From positions 21,470 to 85,469 of the forward strand of contig JAEUUT010000092.1 in NCBI GenBank assembly GCA_016787415.1: a stretch of DNA of 64,000 nucleotides, read 5' to 3'. Shown here in pieces: positions 24,545-34,239 of the stretch. The notes under the pieces were generated by a model. The model searched no databases. It was not told the origin of the DNA and saw nothing but the letters and a program-made list of their open reading frames with translations. Position 1 is the stretch's first letter. Each line of letters opens with the position of its first letter. Source of the DNA: Saprospiraceae bacterium. GTDB lineage: Bacteria > Bacteroidota > Bacteroidia > Chitinophagales > Saprospiraceae. The position numbers and the translations under genes are program-made.

Positions 24545-25777
24545 ATGAAGCTGATTATCATTGCGTTTTCCCTCTGTATTATTTTTCCACTGCTTGCCAA
24601 GGCGCAAGAAAAAGAAGAAGATAACTACCGAATCTGCACTGAAATAGTGTTGAATCCCGGGGAGGTAACAGACACACCGGATTTACCACCGGGGCTGACG
24701 GCAAAAGCCGTTGCTTTTAAGCCCGAACTTGGCAAATACTGGCCCAATGGCCGTGTGCTCAAAGTTGGTTTCATCGGTGGCGATGAAGCCATGCGCAATC
24801 GCGTGATCAAATATGCCAGAGAATGGTCGACAGTGGCCAATATTCGTTTCCAGTTTGTGGAGAAAGGTGAAACAGACCTTCGAGTAGCCTTTACACAGGG
24901 TATGGGTACCTGGTCGCTGATTGGTACGGACGCGAGTCAGATGCCGCAATACAAACCTACTATCAATTTTGGCTGGTTCAATAAAAGAATGCCGGAAGCG
25001 GAATACCGGGCCACAATTCTGCACGAATTTGGGCACGCATTAGGGCTGCTTCATGAACATCAGCACCCGCTCGGTGGAATTCCATGGGATAAACCCAAAC
25101 TCTACAATTTTTACCTGCGCACACAAGGCTGGGATCAGTCGATGGTAGACCAGCAGGTGCTAAAACACTACAATACCAATAAAACGCAGTACAGCCAGTA
25201 CGATCCATATTCTATTATGCACTACCCTATCCCGAATAGCCTGACGATGGGCGATTTTGAAGTGGGCATGAATATGGATCTTTCTGCGACAGACAAGGCC
25301 TTTATCAACAAGGTATATCCCAGGAAAAATGGTATTCCTGCTGCAACGCCGCCTGCCGAGAAACCCATGGTTCGTAGCAAGCCAACCACGCCAACGCGGA
25401 CAAAACCGGTGGCTACCAGCAGCGGGCTCAGCATCACATTTCGGGATATGTTGCCGGAGACTCAAACCCGGGAACAGGTATGGATTACCCTCGATGGCGT
25501 GACACGCACGTTTGTGCTGGATCAGGAAGGCAGCCAGGCTGGAAAAATAACATTCAATTTTCCCGGTGAAGGGCGGTATTCGTACGTGGTTCGTACCAAA
25601 ACAACTTTTTTGGAGCGCGTCAACGGCCGCTTGCAGGAACGTACACTGAATGGATACAGCGAAGGAGAAATGCTGGTACGCAAAAATGCCGTCTATGACC
25701 TAGCCATTGGTAAAAACTACAACGACCGATGGTTTGAGGTGAAATTATTGCCTGCTTCCGGTTCAAAAGTGCGGTAG
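24545..25777 (+). CDS. Astacin-like (M12A) secreted metalloprotease
   Basis: A 410-residue secreted zinc endopeptidase of the metzincin clan. A signal peptide ends near residue 20 (LLAKAQ). The zinc site HEFGHALGLLHEHQHP (160-175) supplies His160, Glu161, His164 and His170, and the Met-turn is SIMHYP (223-228). The preceding WPNGRVLKVGFIGGDE matches the start of the astacin catalytic domain. A Pro/Thr/Lys-rich linker (about 275-300) leads to a beta-sandwich C-terminal domain of about 110 residues. It lacks an obvious T9SS domain, so the C-terminal region may serve for surface retention. It converges on the M1-like gene, with 11 bases between stops. Confidence 0.93.
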   Translation: MKLIIIAFSLCIIFPLLAKAQEKEEDNYRICTEIVLNPGEVTDTPDLPPGLTAKAVAFKPELGKYWPNGRVLKVGFIGGDEAMRNRVIKYAREWSTVANIRFQFVEKGETDLRVAFTQGMGTWSLIGTDASQMPQYKPTINFGWFNKRMPEAEYRATILHEFGHALGLLHEHQHPLGGIPWDKPKLYNFYLRTQGWDQSMVDQQVLKHYNTNKTQYSQYDPYSIMHYPIPNSLTMGDFEVGMNMDLSATDKAFINKVYPRKNGIPAATPPAEKPMVRSKPTTPTRTKPVATSSGLSITFRDMLPETQTREQVWITLDGVTRTFVLDQEGSQAGKITFNFPGEGRYSYVVRTKTTFLERVNGRLQERTLNGYSEGEMLVRKNAVYDLAIGKNYNDRWFEVKLLPASGSKVR

Positions 25778-25788
25778 AAATAACCTCC

Positions 25789-27297
25789 TCAAAAGGTTTT
25801 GATATTGTTCGAAACATCCACATCCCCGGACAAATGTTCGGGGTCAATTTCTATTTTCCGAATGGTTTCAAAAGGATGGTTCAGTTTGAACTGGTAAGTT
25901 TTTTGTCCACTATTCCATACCTCCTTTTCATGGGTACGCTGCAATTCGGTGGGAATGTACCAGGTTTTTGTAGTACTGTCAGCAAAAGTCACCTGTAGAA
26001 CAATCGGCAAAACAGTGCCTCTTATACGTTCCAGTTCAATAGAAACGGCATTTTCTCCGGCAGATTTGACCGTCTTGATAGCGTAGTCTGCTTGTGTACG
26101 TGTATTGGAATATTGTTCCCAAAGCCAGTCGAGTTCATAACCTGAAGCGCGCTCCAGGATATGAATACTTTCTTCGGCAGAAGGGCTGCCAAAGCGATAC
26201 CTGGGGAGTATTTGGGCAAGTCCTTTGCGAAAAGCATCATCGCCTGCTGCGTAGATAAATTGTTTGAGTAGGTAATTGTTTTTCAGCAGGTTATTCTGAA
26301 AGTCCCAGGAAATGACTGGCGTCAGATCAGGCATGGAAGATTTGGAGGAGAAAACAATCATTGGAAATTCGGCCCTGAGTTCACCTGCCTCTACCACAGA
26401 TAGTTGTGGGTAGTGGTAAGACAGGAAACGTTGTTCAAAGTTGCCGAGTTCTGACTCGATATCTTCCAGTTGGTGTTCGTTATTGAGGGCAAATGAATGC
26501 AGGATGAGTCCATTTCGCACTTGTTTTTTTTGATGTTTGAAATCTGGATCGGCTGCCCAGCCAAAATCGTTTACCTGATCTGCCTGAAATTTCCAAACGC
26601 TTATCAGTCCATAGTTGGGTTTTACGGTACCCCCCGAATTTTCATAGCCATAACCAATGTTATCTGCATTAGCCAGAACGCCGGTGCCAGCCACCATATA
26701 CTTCTGAGGCAAGGTAATTTCCACCTTGTACGAACCGAATTCTCCTGAATAGTCGGGTTCGTATGGCGATCCCAGGTGCCAACCCAAACGATCGTACACA
26801 CAGGCTTGTGGGTACCAGTGCAAAAAAACGTAATCGACTCCCGATGGCGCATTGCGTCCTGCTCCTCCACTAAATACCGGAATATCTGCCTGCCAGGCAA
26901 TGGTGTACGTGTCGGCATCTCCCGGCAGCAATGGCCTGCTGAGTTTAATTTCAAGAAGGCTCTGACTCATACTTTGCGGTGCGACAGCGTCATCTTCCCG
27001 GGAATCTATGATGTCAAAATCGATGGCTACACCATTTTGCTGTACAGCAAAAATATTGTATTTCGACGACACAGATGCTTTCCTACCGTGCCATGCCAGG
27101 TGGAAATAGATGTAACGAAGGGTATCAGGAGAGGAATTGGTGTACTTTACACGTTGCCTGGCCTGCACGGAATTGGTTTGATCATCCAGTCGTACATCAA
27201 TTTGATAATCAACCTGTTGACGCCAGTTTTGTGCGACAAGTGAAACACTGGTGACAAACAGGATAAAAGCCGGAAAGATTGTTTTGAGGAAGTGCAT
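25789..27297 (-). CDS. M1-family aminopeptidase homologue lacking the zinc site
   Basis: A 502-residue secreted protein (signal peptide to about residue 22). The N-terminal M1 beta domain is well preserved (YQIDVRLDDQTNSVQARQRV, IYFHLAWHGRK, FLHWYPQACVYDRLGWH, GSYKVEITLPQKYMVAGTG). The segment before the catalytic helix is present as LRAEFPMIVFSS (308-319), but the HExxH and downstream Glu are absent: sequence passes from there to NNYLLKQFIYAAGDDAFRKG. In active relatives about 90-120 residues lie between. The C-terminal part (YELDWLWEQYSNTRTQADY) is intact. The frame is open throughout, so this is an in-frame deletion rather than a frameshift. It is likely catalytically dead or repurposed. 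Confidence 0.85.
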   Translation of the reverse strand: MHFLKTIFPAFILFVTSVSLVAQNWRQQVDYQIDVRLDDQTNSVQARQRVKYTNSSPDTLRYIYFHLAWHGRKASVSSKYNIFAVQQNGVAIDFDIIDSREDDAVAPQSMSQSLLEIKLSRPLLPGDADTYTIAWQADIPVFSGGAGRNAPSGVDYVFLHWYPQACVYDRLGWHLGSPYEPDYSGEFGSYKVEITLPQKYMVAGTGVLANADNIGYGYENSGGTVKPNYGLISVWKFQADQVNDFGWAADPDFKHQKKQVRNGLILHSFALNNEHQLEDIESELGNFEQRFLSYHYPQLSVVEAGELRAEFPMIVFSSKSSMPDLTPVISWDFQNNLLKNNYLLKQFIYAAGDDAFRKGLAQILPRYRFGSPSAEESIHILERASGYELDWLWEQYSNTRTQADYAIKTVKSAGENAVSIELERIRGTVLPIVLQVTFADSTTKTWYIPTELQRTHEKEVWNSGQKTYQFKLNHPFETIRKIEIDPEHLSGDVDVSNNIKTF

Positions 27298-27341
27298 TTC
27301 AATTTTTTTTCACCTGTTGTGACCGACGCAGCGCAGTACGT

Positions 27342-27737
27342 TCATTTTGTATTGGAGGCCATCAACAGTTTCATTTCATATATTTTGCCAGCCTCCATAA
27401 CTAGGCCGGCTTGTTCAAGGCTTTTCAGGCCTGTCATTTGTACGCGCAGCGCATAGTCGCCCGGGGCCACAATAAATGTGCAGGAGCCATATTCGTTTGT
27501 TACTTTACCATGCATTTTGTCGATGTCGCGTCGGAGTAACACCGTGGCGCCGAGTATGGGCCCGCCAACACCGGCTTCAAAGATTTGTACATGCAAAACA
27601 GCCCTGTTGTTTTCGGCAGTTCCAGTGGCTTTGAACGACAACAATTCGCTTTCAAGGGGCGCGCTATTTTGTGCTATTAAGCCGTATGGAAGAATGGTTA
27701 AAAGGAGAAAAAGGCGGAAAATAGGATGTTGGAACAT
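27342..27737 (-). CDS. Secreted carboxypeptidase-regulatory-like domain protein
   Basis: A 131-residue protein with a signal peptide (to about residue 22, GLIAQ) and one beta-sandwich resembling the carboxypeptidase D regulatory-like domain: LHVQIFEAGVGGPILGATVLLR, then GKVTNEYGSCTFIVAPGDYALRV. In larger proteins such domains are surface modules; here it stands alone. It lies 44 bases upstream of the M1-like gene in the same direction and may be co-transcribed. No enzymatic function is suggested. Confidence 0.75.
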   Translation of the reverse strand: MFQHPIFRLFLLLTILPYGLIAQNSAPLESELLSFKATGTAENNRAVLHVQIFEAGVGGPILGATVLLRRDIDKMHGKVTNEYGSCTFIVAPGDYALRVQMTGLKSLEQAGLVMEAGKIYEMKLLMASNTK

Positions 27738-27807
27738 AGTCGATTAAATTTTATAGCATGCCATGCAAACAGCATACACTTTAAAAATCCGAAACATACG
27801 AACAGAA

Positions 27808-30432
27808 TTAAAATCTGCGTACTACCGAGATCGTCCGTTTGAAATTTTTTACATCACCACCTGCATTGAACAGTTCGACAAACAGGATATAAATGCCGGG
27901 GCGTACCCGGGCGCCTTCGTCAGATTCACCATCCCAACGCACAACGCCATCAGTACCGATCAATTGGTATTTAATGACTTTCCGCACTGGAAGGCCTCCT
28001 GCATCGAAAATGGTAAAATTGGCTTCGTAGCCTTCTTCCGGTAGCGAATACTGCAATTCAGCAAAATCCTCGTAACCATCATCGTCTGGAGAAATACGAT
28101 CCGACACTAAATGAATCAGGTCATCTGCATTGTCCGGTACTGCGCCCAGTCGCTGGGAATTGGGCAAGGTGGGAGAGCCCGGCTCGCCCGTCAACAGAGG
28201 CGATGCAGAGGTCCAGTTGGATCGTTCGTTGGTGGGTTCTGTCGCCCGTATGCGTTCCAGCGCTACCCCATCTCTGTCACTGCTGGAAAACAGGGCATTA
28301 TGCCAGTTATCGGAATAATTGAGCGAATCGACCGTGATGGTTTCTCCGTTTTTTGCCCAGTATAAAGTAACATTATCCTCGTCGTCGGCAAGCGAAGGCA
28401 TATTTTGTCGAATCACATCACGCGGGTAAATATTTTGATATGTATTCAGCACAAAGTCGCGATCGGCAGTAAACACATGGTATTTTCCTGGAAGCGCCAG
28501 TTGCATGGTAGTGAGCGGCTCGGTGTCGGCCAAATTATTGAAATTGGCAATAAAGAATTCAGACCACCTGAAAATTTTGGCGCTGCGGTTGAACAATTCA
28601 ACATAACGCGAGCCGCCAGTTGGCGGATTAAACAGAATTTCATTGATGATAATATCCTGAAAATCAGGCTTTTCTGGCAAACCGGTCAGAATGGTATCCG
28701 TAGTGGCCAAGGCGTTTCCTTTACAATCAAGTATAGTGTTCTGAAAAGTAAGGGTGTACACAATGGCTGCCTGCAAGGGCTCGGACAACAGGAGCCGCAA
28801 TTGCAAACGCTCGGGAGCAGGAAGTACAGAGGCAATTTGTCGTGCCGGAGTTAATTGGTAGCGTTCGGGTTGCAATGCCGTAGTATAATCCAGTCCTTCT
28901 GTAAACGTCAGCACAATCTCCGAACTGTTTTCAGGTATGGCAAACAAGGGGCGAGGTTGTTTGGTATCAGGCGCATCGTCGTAAGCGGCATTTTTATAAC
29001 CCGGCGTACCGCCTGGCAAAGATGGGCAGGAACGCCAGTTGTCCTGTCCCAGGCAGGGCAGATCCGGATTGATTCGCTCCAGGCTCCAACCACCGCCTCC
29101 CTTGCCCTCGTCTGTGTGCCATTCGGAAGTGTAAGAAACACGGTCTATGACAAGGCCGGCAGCAGTAGTCAGTGTTAAGACGTCGCCTTCATTGTTCAGG
29201 GCCGTGGTGCTCAGGGTAACCGGCAAAACAGTATCCAAAGAAACCGGCAGCATGGCTGATGCGCTGGAAGTGGGTGTGAGCACTGCAAAACGGCCAGGAT
29301 ACAATAGTGTTGACGGCAGTGGCTGCGGCGTGGTTCCATTGTCTGAAATGCGCAAGGTACCCAGGTCGATGATTTTGTCCGACCGGTTGAAAATTTCAAG
29401 CCATTCCACTTCGGGTAGCCCCGGCGATGGGGACGGGTCAGCCATTATCTCATTAATAATAAGGTCAAAGGCGTCCGCCAATCCAATATTAACATATTGA
29501 AAATCAATTGATTGTGTGGAAATTGAATTTCCTGAAAGATCCTCAATGGCATTGACTTCAACCGAATATTGTCCGGTAGAAAGCGGCGAAGCAAGTGAAA
29601 GCACCACCGTTTTGTTGTCGTTTTGCAACACAGCAGAAAGCGGCTGCCCTACCCCACCCGATATATTGTAGTGAACAGGGTTGTTTGCAGTTTCGGGGTT
29701 CAGGTCTTCATTAAAAACAAGCAAAATTTGGTTGGCATTGGCAACTGAAACGCTTGTCAGTTGAGGCGGAGTCGTGTCCGGCAAATCCGGAACGATTGAA
29801 ATGTTGTCAAAATGGAAGTTGGCGGTATTGCTCGAAGTATAAACACATTGAAAGCCGAAAAAACGATCTAGTCCGCCGCCGTAGGTTGCATCAGTAAAAG
29901 AAAATTGTGGCTGCAAGGCGCCGGAAGGTTGTGCCGCTTCCAGCGACCATTGTCCACTCACGCTACGCACCATTTTCAGGTGCAGGTTGGGGCTGCTGGC
30001 TACCAGCGCAGCCTGCCCGATGGCCAGCAAGGTTTTGACACCGGCATCCTGCCTGAACATTCGGATGGCATCCTGGCTACCTGTTTCGCCCATTTCCAGA
30101 AAATAGCCATTGCAGTTGGTAAAGTCGGCTTGATCACATAACAGGTATATTCGCAGGTAATTCTGGCTGGATGGCGCGAAAGCCATCCGAAAATCAAGGT
30201 CCCAGATAGCGCTGTCCGGAATATTTCCCTGTACCGAAAGCATGGAGACGCCTGCTGCCGGTGCATTCAGTTGTAGTTCACCAGATGCGTTCACGATGAA
30301 TGCGCTTACATCGCCCGACCATGTGGGATTCTGGCTAAAATCACCATCTGAAAAGTTGTCCAGAATCTGGCTTTGAACGACGGAAGGCTGAAATAAAACG
30401 GTGATAATCAACAATAAAAGCGGTCGGAACAT
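27808..30432 (-). CDS. Secreted lamin-tail-domain protein with T9SS/FlgD-like C-terminus
   Basis: An 874-residue secreted protein with signal peptide (VVQSQ). Domains in order: a jelly-roll segment (about 25-215, ending in FHFDNISIVPD); an SbsA-type Ig domain (about 220-315, TPPQLTSVSVANANQILLVF); a lamin-tail domain (about 320-470, LIINEIMADPSPSPGLPEVEW); a second Ig-like segment; a second lamin-tail domain (about 595-760, IIINEILFNPPTGGSRYVEL); and a FlgD-Ig-like end (FTIFDAGGLPVRKV, VRWDGESDEGARVRPGIYIL) that closes ISVVRRF. Lamin-tail domains occur in secreted nucleases and surface proteins, but no nuclease domain is seen. It is probably a T9SS cargo. Confidence 0.88.
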   Translation of the reverse strand: MFRPLLLLIITVLFQPSVVQSQILDNFSDGDFSQNPTWSGDVSAFIVNASGELQLNAPAAGVSMLSVQGNIPDSAIWDLDFRMAFAPSSQNYLRIYLLCDQADFTNCNGYFLEMGETGSQDAIRMFRQDAGVKTLLAIGQAALVASSPNLHLKMVRSVSGQWSLEAAQPSGALQPQFSFTDATYGGGLDRFFGFQCVYTSSNTANFHFDNISIVPDLPDTTPPQLTSVSVANANQILLVFNEDLNPETANNPVHYNISGGVGQPLSAVLQNDNKTVVLSLASPLSTGQYSVEVNAIEDLSGNSISTQSIDFQYVNIGLADAFDLIINEIMADPSPSPGLPEVEWLEIFNRSDKIIDLGTLRISDNGTTPQPLPSTLLYPGRFAVLTPTSSASAMLPVSLDTVLPVTLSTTALNNEGDVLTLTTAAGLVIDRVSYTSEWHTDEGKGGGGWSLERINPDLPCLGQDNWRSCPSLPGGTPGYKNAAYDDAPDTKQPRPLFAIPENSSEIVLTFTEGLDYTTALQPERYQLTPARQIASVLPAPERLQLRLLLSEPLQAAIVYTLTFQNTILDCKGNALATTDTILTGLPEKPDFQDIIINEILFNPPTGGSRYVELFNRSAKIFRWSEFFIANFNNLADTEPLTTMQLALPGKYHVFTADRDFVLNTYQNIYPRDVIRQNMPSLADDEDNVTLYWAKNGETITVDSLNYSDNWHNALFSSSDRDGVALERIRATEPTNERSNWTSASPLLTGEPGSPTLPNSQRLGAVPDNADDLIHLVSDRISPDDDGYEDFAELQYSLPEEGYEANFTIFDAGGLPVRKVIKYQLIGTDGVVRWDGESDEGARVRPGIYILFVELFNAGGDVKNFKRTISVVRRF

Positions 30433-30493
30433 AGATTGATTGGTTTCGTATCGGGAAGGTACGGCATTTGTTCATTTTAAAGGGTTTTGCAAC

Positions 30494-31537
30494 ATGCGAC
30501 CACTCATTTTTTTGAGCCTTTCCTGGCTATTGTGCTTTTGCAAAAATGACGCAAACGGCAATCTGAAAGTAATGGCTGATCATACGGCCATGTACGACGC
30601 AGCCGGACTTCACAGCAACAAACTAAAGGAATTGAAAGCCGGCGAAGTAGTGCACGAACTGGGCATTGTTGGGCCTTTCGAAAGCGCCATAGAGTGGCAT
30701 GGCGCCTGGCTACAATCGCCCTGGATCAGGGTGCAATCCGATGGCGGAGCGGGCTGGGTGATGGCGGCTTTGCTGAAGCCTAGTACAGGTGTTGATCATG
30801 CTAACTGGTTGCGAAACAAACGGCTTGTCTGTTATTTCGGAGCCTCGCAGGCCCATCGGTATACTTACTGGATTTCAGGGGCTTCCGATATTCAAACCGA
30901 TGCACAAATGGCGTCCTGGTACTCGGAAGGCGTTGCATTGCGCGACACTTTTATGTACCTGCTTTCTCAAAGGGCTGAGCCCAGCGAGCAGGCAACTGCC
31001 TTGAGTTACAACTGGATGAGAGAGGTTTTGCCTGGTTATATCGCTCAAAAAGTGCCGAACCGAATTAGTTCGTTCCTTTTTGCTGATTATGGCTACTGGC
31101 TGCAAGAGGCCCAAAAAACGACGGGAGATGCAGATGACCAGTTTTTTGAAATCTGCACTACCCTATTTCCATATGACCATATCGAATCTTTTTTCCCGGT
31201 TTGGAAATTTCAACTTGACGACCAATCATCTGTGAGTCAGTTGGGCAGCGGAAAACACCTGCAGATTTTGCGATTGCTGGAAGAAAAAAGTCGGGGATTA
31301 GAGGTTTTTCACACGGAATTGATACGGATAAAGAACCAGTTGCTGGATGATATAGCAGGAAAAGATATTGGTTATTGGCAAAATGAAGAGAAAATTTTGG
31401 CTGAGTTGGATGAGATTTCAAAATCAAACTTTTCTATTCTTGATAAGAATGATCAATTGGTCATACAAACGCGTATGAACATGTTGGCAGACCCGCAGGC
31501 CAATGGCATACGCGTTAACTTGCGCAGTGGGCTATGA
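30494..31537 (+). CDS. Lipoprotein with bacterial SH3-like domain and helical C-terminal half
   Basis: A 347-residue protein. The start at 30494 gives a hydrophobic leader ending in LCFCKN (Cys14 or Cys16 could be lipidated, though the lipobox is weak). Residues about 25-100 resemble a bacterial SH3 domain (LKVMADHTAMYDAAG, LKELKAGEVVHELG, SDGGAGWVMAALLKP). The rest is mostly helical with many Gln, Leu and Trp, and no enzyme motif. The frame upstream to 30440 is rejected because it hides the leader. It converges on the TIR-like gene with a 12-base gap. It may bind the cell wall or another surface partner; this is inference. Confidence 0.75.
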   Translation: MRPLIFLSLSWLLCFCKNDANGNLKVMADHTAMYDAAGLHSNKLKELKAGEVVHELGIVGPFESAIEWHGAWLQSPWIRVQSDGGAGWVMAALLKPSTGVDHANWLRNKRLVCYFGASQAHRYTYWISGASDIQTDAQMASWYSEGVALRDTFMYLLSQRAEPSEQATALSYNWMREVLPGYIAQKVPNRISSFLFADYGYWLQEAQKTTGDADDQFFEICTTLFPYDHIESFFPVWKFQLDDQSSVSQLGSGKHLQILRLLEEKSRGLEVFHTELIRIKNQLLDDIAGKDIGYWQNEEKILAELDEISKSNFSILDKNDQLVIQTRMNMLADPQANGIRVNLRSGL

Positions 31538-31549
31538 ATTTCTTTTGTA

Positions 31550-32386
31550 TTATTCTTCCGTAAAAATGATAGGCTCATCGGTAGGGGCCAGCGGATATTC
31601 CCGCTTGTATTCCACAGGACGTTCGGAGGCAGAGCGATAATATTTGGGCCTCAAGGGTAGTGCCGGTTGCAGCCCCCGGTAGGTAAGAATAGCAATAAGC
31701 GCAATAAGGGCCCAGCCCAGCCATTCGGGCAGGTACACTTCTTTGGTTTCGGGCATGTACATGGCGTCATCATCGTCGCCCAGATAGGGTTGAGCCCGTT
31801 CGATAGGCATGCCAGTACCAGCATCGGCTGCCACGAGCCGCGAATGGTAGTATTTTTCCTCTCCCAGCCGCCTCTGAAGTGTTTTGATGTATTTTGCCAG
31901 TTGATTGGTCAGTTGTAAAAATCCTTCTTCTACAGGTTTGTTTTCCGACAATGTTTTGTTTGTGCCCAGTGTTTTGAACCCGGCAAGTCCGGATTGTTCT
32001 TTCCAGTTGGAAGGTGTAAGCAGGACGGGAAAAATGAGTGGGTTCAGTTCGTCGCCTGCTGCAATACGGCGATTCACGGCCAAAGAAATATCTCCCTGGA
32101 TACCCATGTTGTTCAGGGACTTGTAACTGGTCAGAAACAGGTAGATATGCGCCCGCTCCTTTTGTTTTTGCAGCCTACGATAATATTCGGCCCGGTTATC
32201 CGGTGGTGAGTACCAAAACAGGAGGATTTGCCAGGGCAATGGCAGCGGCGGTGGTGCAGGCGGCGGTTTTTCATACCACAGGTTTACTTCGTCGCGCATT
32301 GGATACAGCCAGGAGAGCAGGGTTTGCAGGTATGACTGATCAGATCGATCGCATGAAATAAACAGATTTACTTTTACAGGGGTCAT
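31550..32386 (-). CDS. Membrane-anchored TIR-like domain protein
   Basis: A 278-residue protein. Residues 1-170 look like a TIR domain: VKVNLFISCDRSDQSYLQTL as the first strand and helix, RAHIYLFLTSYKSL (79-92), and FPVLLTPSNWKEQSG (119-133), which matches the VIPVxLxPxxW of bacterial TIR proteins. The position usually held by the catalytic Glu of TIR NADases (in the helix after the fourth strand) appears to be Asp99 in IQGDISLAV. A Pro-rich insert sits at 41-51. One membrane helix (about 222-238) and a short tail follow, so the TIR would be cytoplasmic. Bacterial TIR proteins act in signalling or anti-phage defence; enzymatic activity here is uncertain. Confidence 0.7.
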   Translation of the reverse strand: MTPVKVNLFISCDRSDQSYLQTLLSWLYPMRDEVNLWYEKPPPAPPPLPLPWQILLFWYSPPDNRAEYYRRLQKQKERAHIYLFLTSYKSLNNMGIQGDISLAVNRRIAAGDELNPLIFPVLLTPSNWKEQSGLAGFKTLGTNKTLSENKPVEEGFLQLTNQLAKYIKTLQRRLGEEKYYHSRLVAADAGTGMPIERAQPYLGDDDDAMYMPETKEVYLPEWLGWALIALIAILTYRGLQPALPLRPKYYRSASERPVEYKREYPLAPTDEPIIFTEE

Positions 32387-32611
32387 GCTCTGAGGGTTTT
32401 GGAATACAAATTAACGTGAATTTTGTCCATTTATGCAAATTCCCGGCGAATTGATTTCAACAGCAGGAAAAACAAAATTGGAAACGCATAAACAATCCAC
32501 TATTCCGGTAAATTTGCCCGTTCGTCGCTTTTTCAGGCAGGAACTGTAAAATCACTGCTTCTTCGCACCTCCAAATTTCACAGGGACAACTAAACATACA
32601 AACTAAAGAAT

Positions 32612-33153
32612 ATGACAACTACCAAGTCGTTGTTTGCTGCCGACGGGCTCGATGACCGCAGCCTGGAGTTTTTGACCTCCGCACTGGAAAAAAACAACCT
32701 GCCAGGTTTTGATTATTTTGAATTCAAACGGGCAGTGTTCAACCTGCTCGCCATGCAACTCGATGAAGCCGTAGCATACAAAAGCGCTTTTACCACTGCC
32801 GCCACTTTGGGCGTAACGAAGGAAAAACTCATCGAAACGGCCGGTTATTACCGCAACCTCGTAGGCAAGGAAAAAGAGCGTTTCGACGAGGCGCTTGAAA
32901 ATCAAAACGAAGTAAAAGTCAACGCAAAACAGGCTGATATCAAGCGCCTGCGCGATCAGATTGAACGCAACAAAGCCGAAATCACACGCCTGCAGGATGA
33001 AATTGCCGGATACCTGACCGAAATTGAACAAGCCGAATCATCTGTGAAAGCAGAAACCGAAAAACTCCAAAAAGCCAGAACATCTTTTGAATTCACCCAC
33101 CAGGCCATGCTCCTGCAAATGGACAAGGACGTGGAAAATATGCATAAATACTT

Positions 33154-33157
<4 letters not shown>
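32612..33157 (+). CDS. Coiled-coil protein of unknown function
   Basis: A 181-residue cytoplasmic protein without signal or membrane segment. Residues 1-85 form a helical globular part (FDYFEFKRAVFNLLAMQLDE, ATLGVTKEKLIETAGYYR) and 85-170 a long heptad-rich coiled coil (ADIKRLRDQIERNKAEITRL). It is followed, after an 83-bp palindrome, by the PspA-like membrane gene, and the two are likely co-transcribed partners. I do not recognise a named family; the arrangement suggests a regulator or adaptor of the downstream protein. The stop codon lies within the palindrome. Confidence 0.8.
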
Positions 33158-33236
<79 letters not shown>

Positions 33237-33246
33237 CCACTATCAC

Positions 33247-34233
33247 ATGGAGCAAAAATCATTTTGGCAACGCCCGGAAGGGATTACAGGCCTGTTGTTT
33301 CTGGCTGCTGCTGTCATTGGGGGCGGTGTGCTGTTGAGTTCGTTGTTACCAACACTTATTTTGTTGGCACAGAACACTTTGTACCTGGCAGGTATGCTGG
33401 GCGCGCTTGCAGTGATTGTTTACATGGTACTCGACCCGAAAATGCGCAACCTGGTGGGGTACATGTACAAATCCGTGATGCGAGCCATTACAGGAATCTT
33501 TGTAAAAATCGACCCGATTTCGATTTTGAAATCGTACATCGAGGATTTGGAAGATAACCTGCGCTCGATGAGCAAGCAAATCGGCGCCCTACGTGGCCAG
33601 ATGCGCCAGTTGAAGGGTATCATGGACGGCAATAACGCCGAGATCCAGAAAAACATGACCATTGCCGAGCGGGCGAAAAAGCAGAGCGATGAAAAAAACA
33701 TGGCTCTGTCGGCACGGAAAGCGGGTCGTTTGCAGGATGCCAACGAAAAATACGACGTGCTGTACAAACGTATGGAAGTGCTGTATCGGGTGCTGACTAA
33801 AATGTATGAAAACTCCGAACTGGTGCTGGAAGATACCAAAGACCAGGTCAATTTGAAAGAACAGGAGTACAAAGCCATTGCTGCCAGCCACAGCGCTATT
33901 CGGTCTGCTATGAGCATCTTGAGCGGCTCCCCCGACCAGCGCGCATTATACGATCAGGCACTTGAAGCACTGGCAGATGATGTAGGCCAAAAAGTGGGTG
34001 AAATGGAGCGATTTATGGACACCAGTAAAAATCTGATGGCCTCCATCGACTTGCAAAACGGGGTGTTTGAAGAGGATGGCCTCCGACTACTCGAACAATG
34101 GGAACAACAAAGCCCTTTGCTTGCAGAACCTGGAAAAACACAGAAATCAAGTGCAGAAAAACCGCTGGATCTGAATACCCCACCCAAGGAAATTCTGCGG
34201 GATGAAAACGACTACACGAAACTATTCGACTAA
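33247..34233 (+). CDS. Membrane-anchored PspA/IM30-like coiled-coil protein
   Basis: A 328-residue protein. Two hydrophobic helices (about 14-35 and 40-60) are followed by a long helical region whose start, KIDPISILKSYIEDLEDNLRSM, resembles the DPxxxLxxxIxxMExxL opening of PspA/Vipp1 (ESCRT-III-like) proteins. Heptad-rich helices continue to about residue 285, ending in a short Pro/Glu tail (LNTPPKEILRDENDYTKLFD). Classical PspA has no membrane helices, so this is either a divergent anchored form or only analogous. A role in membrane stress is inferred. It sits between the coiled-coil gene and galE (6-base gap). Confidence 0.75.
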   Translation: MEQKSFWQRPEGITGLLFLAAAVIGGGVLLSSLLPTLILLAQNTLYLAGMLGALAVIVYMVLDPKMRNLVGYMYKSVMRAITGIFVKIDPISILKSYIEDLEDNLRSMSKQIGALRGQMRQLKGIMDGNNAEIQKNMTIAERAKKQSDEKNMALSARKAGRLQDANEKYDVLYKRMEVLYRVLTKMYENSELVLEDTKDQVNLKEQEYKAIAASHSAIRSAMSILSGSPDQRALYDQALEALADDVGQKVGEMERFMDTSKNLMASIDLQNGVFEEDGLRLLEQWEQQSPLLAEPGKTQKSSAEKPLDLNTPPKEILRDENDYTKLFD

Positions 34234-34239
34234 TCTTTC

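Noticed and set aside
30440..30493. Upstream start for the SH3 lipoprotein
   Set aside because: The extra 18 residues precede a hydrophobic leader and have no family-like sequence.
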